Positions 43,133-52,682 of a stretch of DNA of 64,000 nt are shown here, piece after piece. This stretch comes from Gp13-AA77 sp035949375. Lineage in GTDB: Bacteria > Acidobacteriota > Terriglobia > UBA7540. The DNA lies in assembly GCA_035949375.1 (NCBI GenBank), contig DASZIG010000094.1, positions 1 to 64,000 of the forward strand, written 5' to 3'. The number at the start of each line of letters is the position of its first letter. Position 1 is the first letter of the stretch. The position numbers and the translations under genes are program-made. The notes under the pieces were generated by a model. The model worked only from the letters and a program-made list of their open reading frames with translations, was not told where the DNA came from and made no database searches.

Positions 43133-45788
43133 CGGGGCGGGGAAACGAGCGGCTTTGAGATCATCCTTGCCAAACCGGCTGGCGCGCGGCACGCGGTTCG
43201 TCGCGGGCAAGATTGCGCACTGGCGTCGCCCCCTTGTGGCTATCGGAGTCGGCGTGTTTGTGGTGGTCGCCACGCTCTTCGTTTTTGGCTACGTCCGGGT
43301 CAGCAGCGAGATCGACGCGCGCTTGAGCGGGCAGGTCTTTAACCGGGCGTCGCTGGTTTTTTCCGCGCCGACCCCGATCACGGTGGGCGAGCCGGTTACG
43401 GCTGAGGCCGTGGCCTCGCGCCTGCGCGAGGGACTTTACGCCGAGGGGAGCGGGTCGAAGGTAGGGACCTACGCGCTGGACGGCGACCGGATGGAAATCC
43501 GGCCCGGACCGCTCTCTTACTTCGCCGGAGATCCGCCGGCCGAGGGACCGGCCACGGTCGAATTCGCCGGCGGCAAGATCGTATCCATCCGGCGCGACAC
43601 TCCGGTTTCGCCCCCTGACCGGTACCTGCTTGAACCGCAGCCCGTCACCACCTTGTTTGACGCCAGCCGCACCAAGCGTCGCCTGATTCGATACCAGGAC
43701 CTTCCCCCGGTGCTCGTGGACGCGGTGCTCGCGGCTGAAGACCGGCGCTTCTTCACGCATCACGGAGTCAACGTCTACCGCATGTTCGACGCTGCCTTTC
43801 GCGACGTGATGGCGGATGAGCGCTTGCAGGGCGGGAGCACGCTGACCATGCAACTGGCGCGCAATTTCTTCCTGACGCCCAAGCGCACCCTGCGGCGCAA
43901 GACGCAGGAGATGTTCCTGGCGCTGGTGATGGAGCAGCGGCTGACCAAGGAGCAGATCTTCGAGCTTTACGCCAACGAAGTCTATCTCGGCCAGCGAGGC
44001 AGCTTCTCCATCGACGGTTTCGCCGCGGCCTCCCAGTCTTATTTCGGCAAGGACGTGAAGAGCCTGACCCTGCCGCAGGCGGCCCTGCTTGCCGGGCTGA
44101 TTCGCGGGCCCAACCTGTATTCGCCCTATCGCCACGCGGCCCAGGCGCTGCGCGTGCGCAACTACGTGCTCCACGAAATGCAGGAGGACGGCTTCATCAC
44201 CGAGGACCAGGCGCGCGAGGCCAGCGCTGCTCCGCTTGCCACCGCCCCGCAGAACGTCGAAGGCAGCCAGGCGCCATTCTTTGTCGACCTGGTCAAGGAT
44301 CAGTTGCTCGACCACTTTTCCGAGCAGGACCTGGTGTCGCAGAGTTATCGGGTTTACACCACCCTCGACCCGGGCCTGCAGCGCGCCGCTTCGGAGTCGG
44401 TGCGGGACGGCATGACGGAGGTGGACCAGACGCTCAACGGCCGCCATCACGCCAAGAATGCGCCGCCGCGCGATCCCAACCAGCCGCAGGTGAGCCTGGT
44501 GGTGCTCGATCCTCATACGGGGGAGTTGCGCGCTCTGGTGGGGGGGCGCGATTACGGCGTCAGCCAGCTCAATCATGCCCTGGCCAAGCGTCAGCCCGGG
44601 TCGTCGTTCAAGCCCTTCGTCTATGCTGCGGCGCTCAGTTCGGCCGTCGACGGTTCGCAGCCGCTGGTGACCCCCGCCACCATCCTGATGGATGAGCCGA
44701 CCACCTTCGAATTCGACGGCAAGACTTACGAGCCGAGGAACTTCAAAGAGGAGTACTACGGCGCGGTGACGCCGCGCGAAGGCCTGGCGTATTCACTCAA
44801 CTGCGCCACCGTGAGTCTGGCCCAGATGGTCGGATACCAGAAGGTCAAGAACCTGGCCGTGGCGGCGGGAATCAACCGCGACCTGCTCGCCACGCCGGCG
44901 CTCGCTCTCGGCTCCTACGTAGCCACGCCGCTCGAAATCGCCGGCGGGTACACCATCTTTTCCAACTCCGGCGAGTACGTTGCTCCCAGGTTGATTACGG
45001 TCGTGCGCGACGACTCCGGACGCGATCTCTGGCAGCCCGAGGTCACTCGCCGCCAGGTCCTCGATCCGCGGGTGGCCTATCAGATGGTGAACCTGATGGA
45101 AACCGTGATCGAGCACGGCACCGCCGCCGGCGTGCGTAGCCGAGGATTTGTGCTCCCGGCGGCCGGCAAGACCGGATCCTCGCACGACGGCTGGTTTGCG
45201 GGCTTCACCACGAACCTGCTGGCGGTGGTCTGGGTCGGCTACGACGATGACCATGATATTGGCGTGTCGGGAGCGGTGGTGGCCCTCCCGGTCTGGACCG
45301 ACTTCATGAAGGGCGCAACCAAACTCCCCGAGTACCGGGACGCGCGCGACTTTCCCGAGCCCGAGGGCTTGGTCACCGCTTCCATCAAATTGCCCGACCC
45401 CGCCGGCCCGGGCGATCCCCTGCCGCTGGCCGCGCAATCCGAGGAGATTTTCGTTCAGGGAACCGAGCCGCGTGGGAATCTCGCCATTCTAAGCGGCGCG
45501 AAGAGCCTCTTCAGCCGGATTCTGGGGTTGAACGGGTCGGAATCCGCCGCCGCTAAGGCCGGCGGGCAACCTGCGCAGGTGCGCCCGGCCCGAGCGGGTG
45601 GAGAGCCCGATGCTGCTCAGACGGAAACCGCCGATACCCGGCAACCACCCACCGCCGACAAGAAAAAGCCAGGACCCTTCCGGCGGTTCTTCTCGGTTTT
45701 CAAACGCGGAGGATCGAAGCAGGAGCCGTCGCCGGGCGACGACGACGACCCGCCAAATAAGCAGGATGATCCTCAAAATCAGGAGTAG
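43122..45788 (+). CDS. Class A penicillin-binding protein (PBP1b-like)
   Basis: This 888-residue bifunctional enzyme polymerises and cross-links peptidoglycan. A TM helix (VAIGVGVFVVVATLFVFGYV, about 40-60) is followed by a UB2H-like domain, the GT51 transglycosylase (VLAAEDRRFFTHHGVN, LQGGSTLTMQLARNFF, KRTLRRKTQEMFLALVME), then the transpeptidase with SxxK in PGSSFKPF, SxN in YSLNCATVSL and KTG in AGKTGSSHDGWFAGF. The C-terminal 150 residues are charged and disordered. It begins with GTG, overlapping the DUF4845 gene. Confidence 0.93.
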   Translation: MRTDGAGKRAALRSSLPNRLARGTRFVAGKIAHWRRPLVAIGVGVFVVVATLFVFGYVRVSSEIDARLSGQVFNRASLVFSAPTPITVGEPVTAEAVASRLREGLYAEGSGSKVGTYALDGDRMEIRPGPLSYFAGDPPAEGPATVEFAGGKIVSIRRDTPVSPPDRYLLEPQPVTTLFDASRTKRRLIRYQDLPPVLVDAVLAAEDRRFFTHHGVNVYRMFDAAFRDVMADERLQGGSTLTMQLARNFFLTPKRTLRRKTQEMFLALVMEQRLTKEQIFELYANEVYLGQRGSFSIDGFAAASQSYFGKDVKSLTLPQAALLAGLIRGPNLYSPYRHAAQALRVRNYVLHEMQEDGFITEDQAREASAAPLATAPQNVEGSQAPFFVDLVKDQLLDHFSEQDLVSQSYRVYTTLDPGLQRAASESVRDGMTEVDQTLNGRHHAKNAPPRDPNQPQVSLVVLDPHTGELRALVGGRDYGVSQLNHALAKRQPGSSFKPFVYAAALSSAVDGSQPLVTPATILMDEPTTFEFDGKTYEPRNFKEEYYGAVTPREGLAYSLNCATVSLAQMVGYQKVKNLAVAAGINRDLLATPALALGSYVATPLEIAGGYTIFSNSGEYVAPRLITVVRDDSGRDLWQPEVTRRQVLDPRVAYQMVNLMETVIEHGTAAGVRSRGFVLPAAGKTGSSHDGWFAGFTTNLLAVVWVGYDDDHDIGVSGAVVALPVWTDFMKGATKLPEYRDARDFPEPEGLVTASIKLPDPAGPGDPLPLAAQSEEIFVQGTEPRGNLAILSGAKSLFSRILGLNGSESAAAKAGGQPAQVRPARAGGEPDAAQTETADTRQPPTADKKKPGPFRRFFSVFKRGGSKQEPSPGDDDDPPNKQDDPQNQE

Positions 45789-45870
45789 AATAACGGTGAA
45801 TGAAGTGGTAAACTCAGTCGTTCCGGGCGCGGATTGTTAGTGCGGCCGGGCCTTGATGAGGGGGTGCAAG

Positions 45871-46686
45871 ATGGAAGGTTTCACGCAGGCGGCATCCAGC
45901 TTCTGCTTCTTTCTAGCCCTTGGAAGCCTGGGTAGCGTGGGTGCGCGCGTCGTGCCTCGCACACAGGGTCTGCAGGCTCCCTCTGCGACGGCCCAGCAGC
46001 CTGCCCGCAGTGAGCTCACGCCCGAGCAGCGCGGCGATATTTTCATGGCGCGGAAAAGCTACGCGGACGCCGTGGACTATTACATGCGCGCCCTTCGCCA
46101 GGAGCATTCCCACGAGGCCGCGGCCATCATCTGGAACAAGACGGGCATCTCCCTCCAGCAGGAAGACCAGTATCTGGCCGCGCGCAAGGCGTACAAGAAA
46201 GCTCTGGGGCTCAACCCCGACCTCTCCGAAGCCTGGAACAACCTGGGCACCACATTCTTCCTGCAAAACAAGTTCAGCAAGTCGGTGAAGTATTACGATC
46301 ACGCCATCGCGCTTGATCCCTCATCGGCGTCTTTCCACGTCAATCTGGGGACGTCGTATACGCGGATGAAGAAGTTCGGCCAGGCGGTGGACGAATATCG
46401 CGCCGCCCTCACGCTCGACCCGACCATTCTGGCTGCGCACTCCACCAGCGGCACCGTGGTGCAGCCGCGCCACGTGGACGCGGACTATTTCTTCTACATG
46501 GCGAAAGTCTTCGCCTCCCTCGGCCGCACCCCCGAGGCGGTCAGTTACCTGCGGCGGGCCTTTGAAGAGGGCTTTAAGAACATGAAGCAACTGGATCAGG
46601 ATCCCGACTTCCTGAAGATCAGCAAGGATAGCGACTACCTGGCCCTTCGCAACAGCCCACCGGTGGCTATTCCGGGCACCGATTAA
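45871..46686 (+). CDS. Exported TPR-repeat protein
   Basis: The 271-residue protein has a signal (FCFFLALGSLGSVGA) and about four TPRs (AAIIWNKTGISLQQEDQYLAARKAYKKALGLNPD, WNNLGTTFFLQNKFSKSVKYYDHAIALDPSS, FHVNLGTSYTRMKKFGQAVDEYRAALTLDPT). ATG 45871 follows GAGGGGG. No partner is evident, though it follows the PBP gene by 82 nt. Confidence 0.8.
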   Translation: MEGFTQAASSFCFFLALGSLGSVGARVVPRTQGLQAPSATAQQPARSELTPEQRGDIFMARKSYADAVDYYMRALRQEHSHEAAAIIWNKTGISLQQEDQYLAARKAYKKALGLNPDLSEAWNNLGTTFFLQNKFSKSVKYYDHAIALDPSSASFHVNLGTSYTRMKKFGQAVDEYRAALTLDPTILAAHSTSGTVVQPRHVDADYFFYMAKVFASLGRTPEAVSYLRRAFEEGFKNMKQLDQDPDFLKISKDSDYLALRNSPPVAIPGTD

Positions 46687-46713
46687 CGGATTTGGATGGC
46701 GGCCTATATTGAC

Positions 46714-46736
46714 CCTGAGCGTTCCCCGCGCTCAGG
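46714..46736. terminator. Hairpin after the TPR gene
   Basis: CCTGAGCG (46714-46721) pairs with CGCTCAGG (46729-46736) across a 7-nt loop. No T-run follows, so it may only stabilise the 3' end. Confidence 0.4.
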
Positions 46737-46868
46737 ACCGTTGGCGGCGGAATAGCGAACCCGCTGAGCGACGGCGCTCGAACGTCTTTCAACGAACTGC
46801 CCCGAGTTGTTGTGCGTTGTCCATCGCATCGTTGCGTCCCTCCCTTTCCAACCTGTCTCGGCTTTGCC

Positions 46869-46899
46869 TTGCCGGACCTCTGCAGACTCGGCTTATAAT
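46869..46899 (+). promoter_or_regulatory. Promoter candidate for tkt-zwf-pgl-rpe
   Basis: TTGCCG (46869-46874) and TATAAT (46894-46899) are separated by 19 nt, slightly long for sigma-70. Confidence 0.4.
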
Positions 46900-47009
46900 C
46901 GGAAGGGCGATGGAAACAAACCGCCTGCCGACAGCATCTCTAAGGTTTGACGGATTCCGGCGGTAGGTGTTCGGAGTGGCGCGCCGGGATTCCTCGAAAG
47001 GAGCCTGCT

Positions 47010-49058
47010 TTGCCGACTGAGAGCACTGCTTCCATCCTGCCCGCCGCCGTGAACGCTTCACCCCTCGACGGGCTTTGTATCAACACCATCCGTTGCCTTT
47101 CCATCGATGCGGTCCAGAAGGCGAACTCCGGGCATCCGGGCCTGCCGATGGGCGCGGCCGCCATGGGCTACGTGCTCTGGACCCGGTTTCTGCGCCACAA
47201 TCCCCACGACCCCGAATGGCCGGACCGCGACCGCTTCGTGCTGTCCGCCGGGCACGGGTGCATGCTGCTTTACAGCTTGCTGCACCTGACCGGGTACGAC
47301 CTTTCACTCGATGACATCAAGGAGTTCCGTCAATGGGGGAGCAGGACGCCCGGGCACCCCGAGAACCGAGTGACGCCCGGCGTCGAGACCACCACCGGTC
47401 CGCTCGGACAGGGCATAGGCAACGCTGTCGGCATGGCGATCGCAGGCAAGTATCTGGCCGCGTATTTCAATCGCCCCGGACATGAGCTGATCGACTACAC
47501 CGTGTACGGCATCTGCGGTGACGGCGATCTGATGGAGGGCGTCTCGGCCGAAGCCTCGTCCGCGGCGGGCTTTCTCGGCCTCGACAATCTGATCTTTCTA
47601 TACGACAGCAACCACATCACCATCGAAGGGAACACCAGCCTGGCCTTCGATCAGGAAGACGTCGGCAAGCGCTTCGAGGCTTATGGCTGGTTCGTGCAGC
47701 ACGTGGCCGACGGCAATGACCTGGAGGCGCTCGAGCAGGCGGTCAAAGCCGCCCGGGCCCAGCATCAGCGGCCCTCGCTCATTGTTTGCCGGACGCACAT
47801 CGCTTATGGGAGCCCCCACAAGCATGACAACGCGTCCGCGCACGGCGAGCCGCTCGGCGAGGACGAAGTGAAGGCCACGAAGCAGAATCTGGGATGGCCG
47901 CTCGAACCCGCATTCTACATCCCCGATGAGGCCCTGCAACACTTCCGCGAAGCCGTGACCCGGGGCCGCGAGCTCGAGGATGATTGGAACCGCAAGCTTG
48001 ACGCTTATCGCCAGGCGTTTCCTGACCTGGCGCGTGACTGGGACCTATACCGCTCCGGCGAGCTGCCCCCCGGCTGGAAAGACAAGATTCCCACGTTTTC
48101 GCCGGACGACAAGCCGATCGCCACGCGTTCGGCTTCGGAGAGTGTTCTTAAGGCCATCGCGCCCGGGCTGCCATTCTTTTTGGGCGGCTCCGCGGACCTC
48201 TGGCCTTCCACCAAGACTTATGTGAAGGAGCTTGGAGACTTCGCGCGCGGCCATTACAGCGCCAAGAATTTTCACTTCGGCATCCGCGAGCACGCCATGG
48301 GCGCGATTTGCAATGGCATGGCGCTCACCGGGTTGATCCCATACGGCGCCACTTTCTTCATATTTTCGGATTACATGCGGCCCACGATCCGCCTGGCCGC
48401 GATCATGGAAGTGCACGTGATTTTCGTTTACACGCACGACAGCGTCTTCCTCGGCGAAGATGGGCCCACGCACGAGCCCGTCGAGCAGCTGGCTTCGATC
48501 CGGGCGATCCCGTACGTGAGCCTGATCCGGCCCGCGGACGCGAGTGAGACGGCGGTGGCCTGGCGCGTAGCTCTTGAGCATCGTCACGGCCCGGTGCTGC
48601 TGGTGCTGACCCGCCAGAACCTGCCGATCATCGATCGCAAGCGCTACGCATCGGCGGAGGGCCTCGATCGCGGCGCTTATGTCCTGGCCGATCCTGAAGG
48701 CAAGCCCCCCGAGGTTATCCTGATGGCCTCGGGTTCCGAGGTGGCGCTCGCGCTCGAATCGCAGCAGCAGCTTGCCGGGCAGGGAATCGCGGCGCGGGTG
48801 GTCAGCATGCCGAGTTGGGACCGGTTCGAGGCGCAGCCGCAGTCCTACCGGGACGAAGTGCTGCCGCCGGCCATCACGGCGCGCCTGGGGATTGAGGCGG
48901 CTTCGCCCTTTGGGTGGGATCGTTACGTGGGACCCAAGGGCGCGATCATCGGGATCAACCGCTTCGGCGCGTCCGCCCCGTACAAGGTCATCGCGGAACA
49001 CCTGGGATTCACTCCGGCGAACGTGATCGACCACGTCCATCAGTTGCTCGGCCGTTGA
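47010..49058 (+). CDS. tkt: Transketolase
   Basis: The 682-residue TPP enzyme transfers two-carbon units between sugar phosphates. It shows INTIRCLSIDAVQKANSGHPGLPMGAAAMGYVLW, the TPP motif GICGDGDLMEGVSAEA, GYGSPHKHDNASAHGEPLG-type region (AYGSPHKHDNASAHGEPLGEDE), and in the Pyr domain FGIREHAMGAICNGMAL and THDSVFLGEDGPTHEPVEQLA. TTG 47010 is chosen as the start because AAAGGAG is 6 nt upstream. It is first in the operon. Confidence 0.95.
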   Translation: MPTESTASILPAAVNASPLDGLCINTIRCLSIDAVQKANSGHPGLPMGAAAMGYVLWTRFLRHNPHDPEWPDRDRFVLSAGHGCMLLYSLLHLTGYDLSLDDIKEFRQWGSRTPGHPENRVTPGVETTTGPLGQGIGNAVGMAIAGKYLAAYFNRPGHELIDYTVYGICGDGDLMEGVSAEASSAAGFLGLDNLIFLYDSNHITIEGNTSLAFDQEDVGKRFEAYGWFVQHVADGNDLEALEQAVKAARAQHQRPSLIVCRTHIAYGSPHKHDNASAHGEPLGEDEVKATKQNLGWPLEPAFYIPDEALQHFREAVTRGRELEDDWNRKLDAYRQAFPDLARDWDLYRSGELPPGWKDKIPTFSPDDKPIATRSASESVLKAIAPGLPFFLGGSADLWPSTKTYVKELGDFARGHYSAKNFHFGIREHAMGAICNGMALTGLIPYGATFFIFSDYMRPTIRLAAIMEVHVIFVYTHDSVFLGEDGPTHEPVEQLASIRAIPYVSLIRPADASETAVAWRVALEHRHGPVLLVLTRQNLPIIDRKRYASAEGLDRGAYVLADPEGKPPEVILMASGSEVALALESQQQLAGQGIAARVVSMPSWDRFEAQPQSYRDEVLPPAITARLGIEAASPFGWDRYVGPKGAIIGINRFGASAPYKVIAEHLGFTPANVIDHVHQLLGR

Positions 49059-49152
49059 GCCGTCCTTCAGGCCGTCACTGCTGGCGTTGGCTTGGCGTTG
49101 ACGCTCCGGCGTGACGGCCGGGGCGAATGAGGCTACTGAGGCAAACTCCCAC

Positions 49153-50718
49153 ATGTCGACTCCAACAGCTGTATCCGATGCGACCACGAGCGACCTCTCC
49201 GCGGTTCCCCGGCGTGCGCGGCGCCTGCCGGAGCCCTGCGTCATGGTCATCTTCGGCGCTTCCGGCGACCTGACGGAGCGCAAGCTGATTCCCGCGCTCT
49301 ACTACCTCCACCGCCACGGCCTGCTGCCTCAGGGATTCTCGGTGGTCGGGTGCGCGCGTTCCTCCTTCTCGGACGATCAATTCCGCGAGCGGCAGCACGA
49401 GGCGGTCCGTAAGTATCTGGACCTTCCGTCCGAGGACGAATCCTACCTGTCGAGCTTCCTCGAAGGGGTGTTCTACATCAGGGGTGATTACGGCTCGGCG
49501 GACGCCTACGAGCGGTTGGTAAAAGCCCTCGATGATCTCGACGAGAAGCGCGGCACCGGCGGCAATCGCCTGTTCTACATGGCGACGCCCCCGAGCTTCT
49601 TCGGCGATATTGTGCGCAATCTCGGGGCGAGCGGTCTCGCCCGTCCCAAGCACGAAGGCAAGAGCTGGACGCGGGTGGTTATCGAAAAACCCTTCGGGCA
49701 CGACCTGGAGTCCGCCCGGGAGTTGAATCGCCTGGTCACCAGCGTCTTCAGCGAGGACCAGATTTATCGCATCGACCACTACCTCGGCAAAGAGACGGTC
49801 CAGAACCTGTTGGTGTTCCGGTTTGCCAATGGCGTGTTTGAGCCGGTCTGGAACCGCCGCTACATCGACCACGTCCAGATCGCGGTGGCCGAAGAACTGG
49901 GGCTGGAGGGCCGCGGCGGCTATTACGAGGAGGCTGGCCTCGTGAGGGACATGATCCAGAATCATGTGCTCTCGCTGATGAGCCTGGTCGCCATGGAACC
50001 GCCGTCGCAGTTCGAAGCCACCTCCGTGCGCGATGAAAAGAGCAAGGTCATGCGCGCCATCCGGCCCCTGCCGCTCGATCGGCTGGGTGACGCGGCCGTG
50101 CGCGGGCAGTACGTGGAAGGCTGGTCCGGCGATCAGAAGCTGCCGGCCTACCGCGCGGAGCCTAAAGTGTCGCCGCAGTCGGTGACCGAGACCTTCGCTG
50201 CCCTGAAACTCTACATCGACAACTGGCGCTGGGCCGACGTTCCCTTCTACATCCGCTCGGGCAAGCGCCTGCCGAAGCGAATCTCAGAGATCACCATCGA
50301 ATTCCGCCGCGCTCCCCACCTGCTGTTCCGGGGAACGATCACCGAAGACATGGTTCCGAACCTGCTACGGGTGCGCATCCAGCCGGATGAAGGGATCTCG
50401 CTGCGCTTCAACGCCAAGATTCCGGACACCACGATGCAGATCAAGCCGGTGGACATGGATTTCCGCTACAACGAAGCCTTCGCGGCCTCGCCTCCCACGG
50501 CTTACGAGACGCTGCTGCTCGACTGCATGCTGGGCGATCCGATGCTGTTTACCCGCAACGAGTTTGTGGACCTGGCGTGGGAGCTGATCACCCCCTTGCT
50601 CCACCGCTGGCGCGAGGACGGGCGCAAGGGCCTGTATTTTTATGAGGCGGGAACCTGGGGCCCGCCCGAGGCTGACGCACTGGTGGAGCGCGACGGCCGT
50701 CACTGGCGCCATCTTTGA
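49153..50718 (+). CDS. zwf: Glucose-6-phosphate 1-dehydrogenase
   Basis: The 521-residue enzyme oxidises glucose 6-phosphate to 6-phosphogluconolactone. It has the nucleotide motif VIFGASGDLTERKLIPALYYL, VIEKPFGHDLESARELN, the active site YRIDHYLGKETVQNLLVFRFAN and later FYIRSGKRLPKRISEI. ATG 49153 is preferred; an upstream GTG at 49111 is in frame. Next is pgl, its product's lactonase. Confidence 0.96.
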   Translation: MSTPTAVSDATTSDLSAVPRRARRLPEPCVMVIFGASGDLTERKLIPALYYLHRHGLLPQGFSVVGCARSSFSDDQFRERQHEAVRKYLDLPSEDESYLSSFLEGVFYIRGDYGSADAYERLVKALDDLDEKRGTGGNRLFYMATPPSFFGDIVRNLGASGLARPKHEGKSWTRVVIEKPFGHDLESARELNRLVTSVFSEDQIYRIDHYLGKETVQNLLVFRFANGVFEPVWNRRYIDHVQIAVAEELGLEGRGGYYEEAGLVRDMIQNHVLSLMSLVAMEPPSQFEATSVRDEKSKVMRAIRPLPLDRLGDAAVRGQYVEGWSGDQKLPAYRAEPKVSPQSVTETFAALKLYIDNWRWADVPFYIRSGKRLPKRISEITIEFRRAPHLLFRGTITEDMVPNLLRVRIQPDEGISLRFNAKIPDTTMQIKPVDMDFRYNEAFAASPPTAYETLLLDCMLGDPMLFTRNEFVDLAWELITPLLHRWREDGRKGLYFYEAGTWGPPEADALVERDGRHWRHL

Positions 50719-50807
50719 TTGAGGATTGCCGATTTGGGATTGACGATTGCCGACTGGTGACTGCCGACTGCTGAGGGCTGGCTCACTACCCGGCACAGGA
50801 AGGCCCT

Positions 50808-51572
50808 TTGACCGCTGAAATCCACGTTTTCCGCGACCTCGCCGAGCTTAGCCGTCACGCCGCCGATCGATTCGTCGAGGCGGCCGAGGAAACCGTCGCG
50901 GGCCGGAGGCCCTTTTATGCCGCTATCTCCGGCGGATCGACGCCGCGCGCGATGTTCGGCCTGCTCGCGACCACCGACCTCGCCCTGCGCTTTCCCTGGA
51001 CTTCCACGCAACTCTTTCAGGTTGACGAGCGCACCGTGCCGCCCGACCATCCCGACAGCAACTACCGCATGATCCGCGAAACGCTGCTCGATCACGCGCC
51101 GCTGCCGCCTGAAAACTTTCACCGCATGCGAGCGGAGTCACCGGACATGGAAGCCGCCGCGCACGACTACGCGCATGAGATCGCCGGGGTGCTCGATCCG
51201 CGCGGAGGCGCATGGCCGCGCTTTGATCTCATCCATCTGGGCCTCGGTCCGGACGGCCACACGGCGTCGCTCTTTCCTGGAACCGTGGCGCTCGAGGAAG
51301 AAAAACGCTGGGTGGTGCCGAATCACGTCCCCATGCTCAACACCTGGCGCCTGACCCTGACGTATCCCGTCATCAACGCGGCGCGCGAAGTGATCTTCGT
51401 GGTGGACGGCGAGAACAAGGCTGATGTGCTTCGCCGCGTGCTCTACCCGGAGACCCCCGAGGACAGGTTTCCGGCGCAGGGGATCGCACCACGCGAGGGC
51501 CAGTTGCGCTGGTATGTGACGGAGTCAGCCGCGCGACTCCTGCCTCGAGGCGCGTCCGGCAGCGCCGGTTGA
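50808..51572 (+). CDS. pgl: 6-phosphogluconolactonase
   Basis: The 254-residue DevB-type lactonase has AISGGSTPRAMFGLL, VDERTVPPDHPDSNYRM, HLGLGPDGHTASLFPG and NHVPMLNTWRLTLTYPVINAAREVIF. It hydrolyses the zwf product. TTG 50808 is used, with AAGG before it. The zwf-pgl spacer is a short-period ATTGCCGAT-type repeat (50717-50776). Confidence 0.93.
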   Translation: MTAEIHVFRDLAELSRHAADRFVEAAEETVAGRRPFYAAISGGSTPRAMFGLLATTDLALRFPWTSTQLFQVDERTVPPDHPDSNYRMIRETLLDHAPLPPENFHRMRAESPDMEAAAHDYAHEIAGVLDPRGGAWPRFDLIHLGLGPDGHTASLFPGTVALEEEKRWVVPNHVPMLNTWRLTLTYPVINAAREVIFVVDGENKADVLRRVLYPETPEDRFPAQGIAPREGQLRWYVTESAARLLPRGASGSAG

Positions 51573-51634
51573 GTCTGCAACGAGCCCATGCTGCGGGCGC
51601 AGGGACGCACACCGAAGCGGTGCTCCCAAATCCA

Positions 51635-52327
51635 ATGCCATCTGCCTACGCAGTCAAAATCGCTCCCTCCATTCTCTCCGCTGACTTCACGCGCCTCGGC
51701 GAGGCCGTGAAGGACGCCGAAAACGCCGGCGTCGATCGCGTGCAGATCGATATCATGGACGGGCGCTACGTCCCCAATATCACCTTCGGACCGCTGGCGG
51801 TGCGGGCGCTTCGTCCCTTGATGCGCCTGACGCTCGAAGTCCACCTCATGGTGACGCCCCCCGAGGATTTCATCGATGCTTTTGCACTCGCCGGCGCCGA
51901 CACCCTGATCGTCCACCAGGAATCCACGCCTCATTTGCACCGCGCGATCCAGCGCATCCATGCTCACGGCAAGAAAGCCGGAGTGGCCATTAATCCTTCC
52001 ACGCCCGTCGCGGTCCTGTCAGAGGTGCTGACGAGTCTGCAGTTGGTGCTCGTGATGACGGTGAATCCCGGCTTCGGCGGCCAGGAGTTCATTCCCGAAA
52101 CGCTCAGCAAGCTGCGCGAGCTACGGCGGACCTTTACCGAACGCGGTCTCGACTGCGAGCTCGAGGTGGATGGTGGTATTCATCGCGAGACCGCGCCGCT
52201 TGTGGTGGAGGCAGGCGCGAACGTTCTGGTGGCCGGCTCAGCCGTGTTCGGCGTCGAGGGCGGCGTGAAGCGCGCGGTGGAGCAATTGCTCCAGGCGGCC
52301 ACATCGCGCGGCCGCGATGTTCAGTAG
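51635..52327 (+). CDS. rpe: Ribulose-phosphate 3-epimerase
   Basis: The 230-residue TIM-barrel enzyme has KIAPSILSADFTRLGEAVKDAENAGVDRVQIDIMDGRYVPNITFGP, LEVHLMVTPPEDFI, LVMTVNPGFGGQEFIPETLSKL and LEVDGGIHRETAPLVVEAGANVLVAGSAVFG. It interconverts ribulose and xylulose 5-phosphates, feeding tkt. ATG 51635 is used; a TTG at 51569 overlapping the pgl stop is also possible. No gnd is present in the window. Confidence 0.94.
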   Translation: MPSAYAVKIAPSILSADFTRLGEAVKDAENAGVDRVQIDIMDGRYVPNITFGPLAVRALRPLMRLTLEVHLMVTPPEDFIDAFALAGADTLIVHQESTPHLHRAIQRIHAHGKKAGVAINPSTPVAVLSEVLTSLQLVLVMTVNPGFGGQEFIPETLSKLRELRRTFTERGLDCELEVDGGIHRETAPLVVEAGANVLVAGSAVFGVEGGVKRAVEQLLQAATSRGRDVQ

Positions 52328-52682
52328 CGTCGCACGCCAAGAGAGATTGTAGGGCTTACCGGACGCAATGACCGAAGCGTCGTCGCGGGGTCGGGAGGGG
52401 GGTGGGGAGGACCCGTGGAGGGTCCTCCCCGCGGTGTGTAACGGCGCGAGGGGGTACTCCGCGCCGTTACGGGTGGAGAAACCCGGCAAGATAGGGCGAA
52501 TCGCGCTCGAAGCCTGTGCCACCGACATCGATCGCCGCTTTCCCGACCACTTCGCGAGCTACGCGCCCCATCTGCCTGATTCTTATCCGCACTGGTATTT
52601 CGATTTACCAGCGTTTCGATTCTGCGCTGCGGCGCGTCATAGTTCAAATATATGCTTCCTATTTGTGTGATAGTCTCAGCGT
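52328..52682. other. Spacer with two adjacent perfect hairpins
   Basis: No supported gene. GGGGAGGACCC (52404-52414) pairs with GGGTCCTCCCC (52420-52430), and GTAACGGCGCG (52438-52448) pairs with CGCGCCGTTAC (52460-52470). The region upstream of the LysR gene (52620-52682) is AT-richer and likely holds its promoter. No SD is visible before ATG 52683. Confidence 0.6.
52404..52470. repeat. Tandem 11-bp-arm hairpins
   Basis: Two perfect 11-bp inverted repeats, with loops of 5 and 11 nt and 7 nt between them, lie downstream of rpe and upstream of the LysR gene. Confidence 0.75.

Larger units (their letters stand above)
46687..47009. other. Spacer before the pentose phosphate operon
   Basis: No gene. 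It contains the hairpin at 46714-46736 just after the TPR gene and a promoter candidate at 46869-46899. The leader to tkt would be about 105 nt. Confidence 0.5.
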
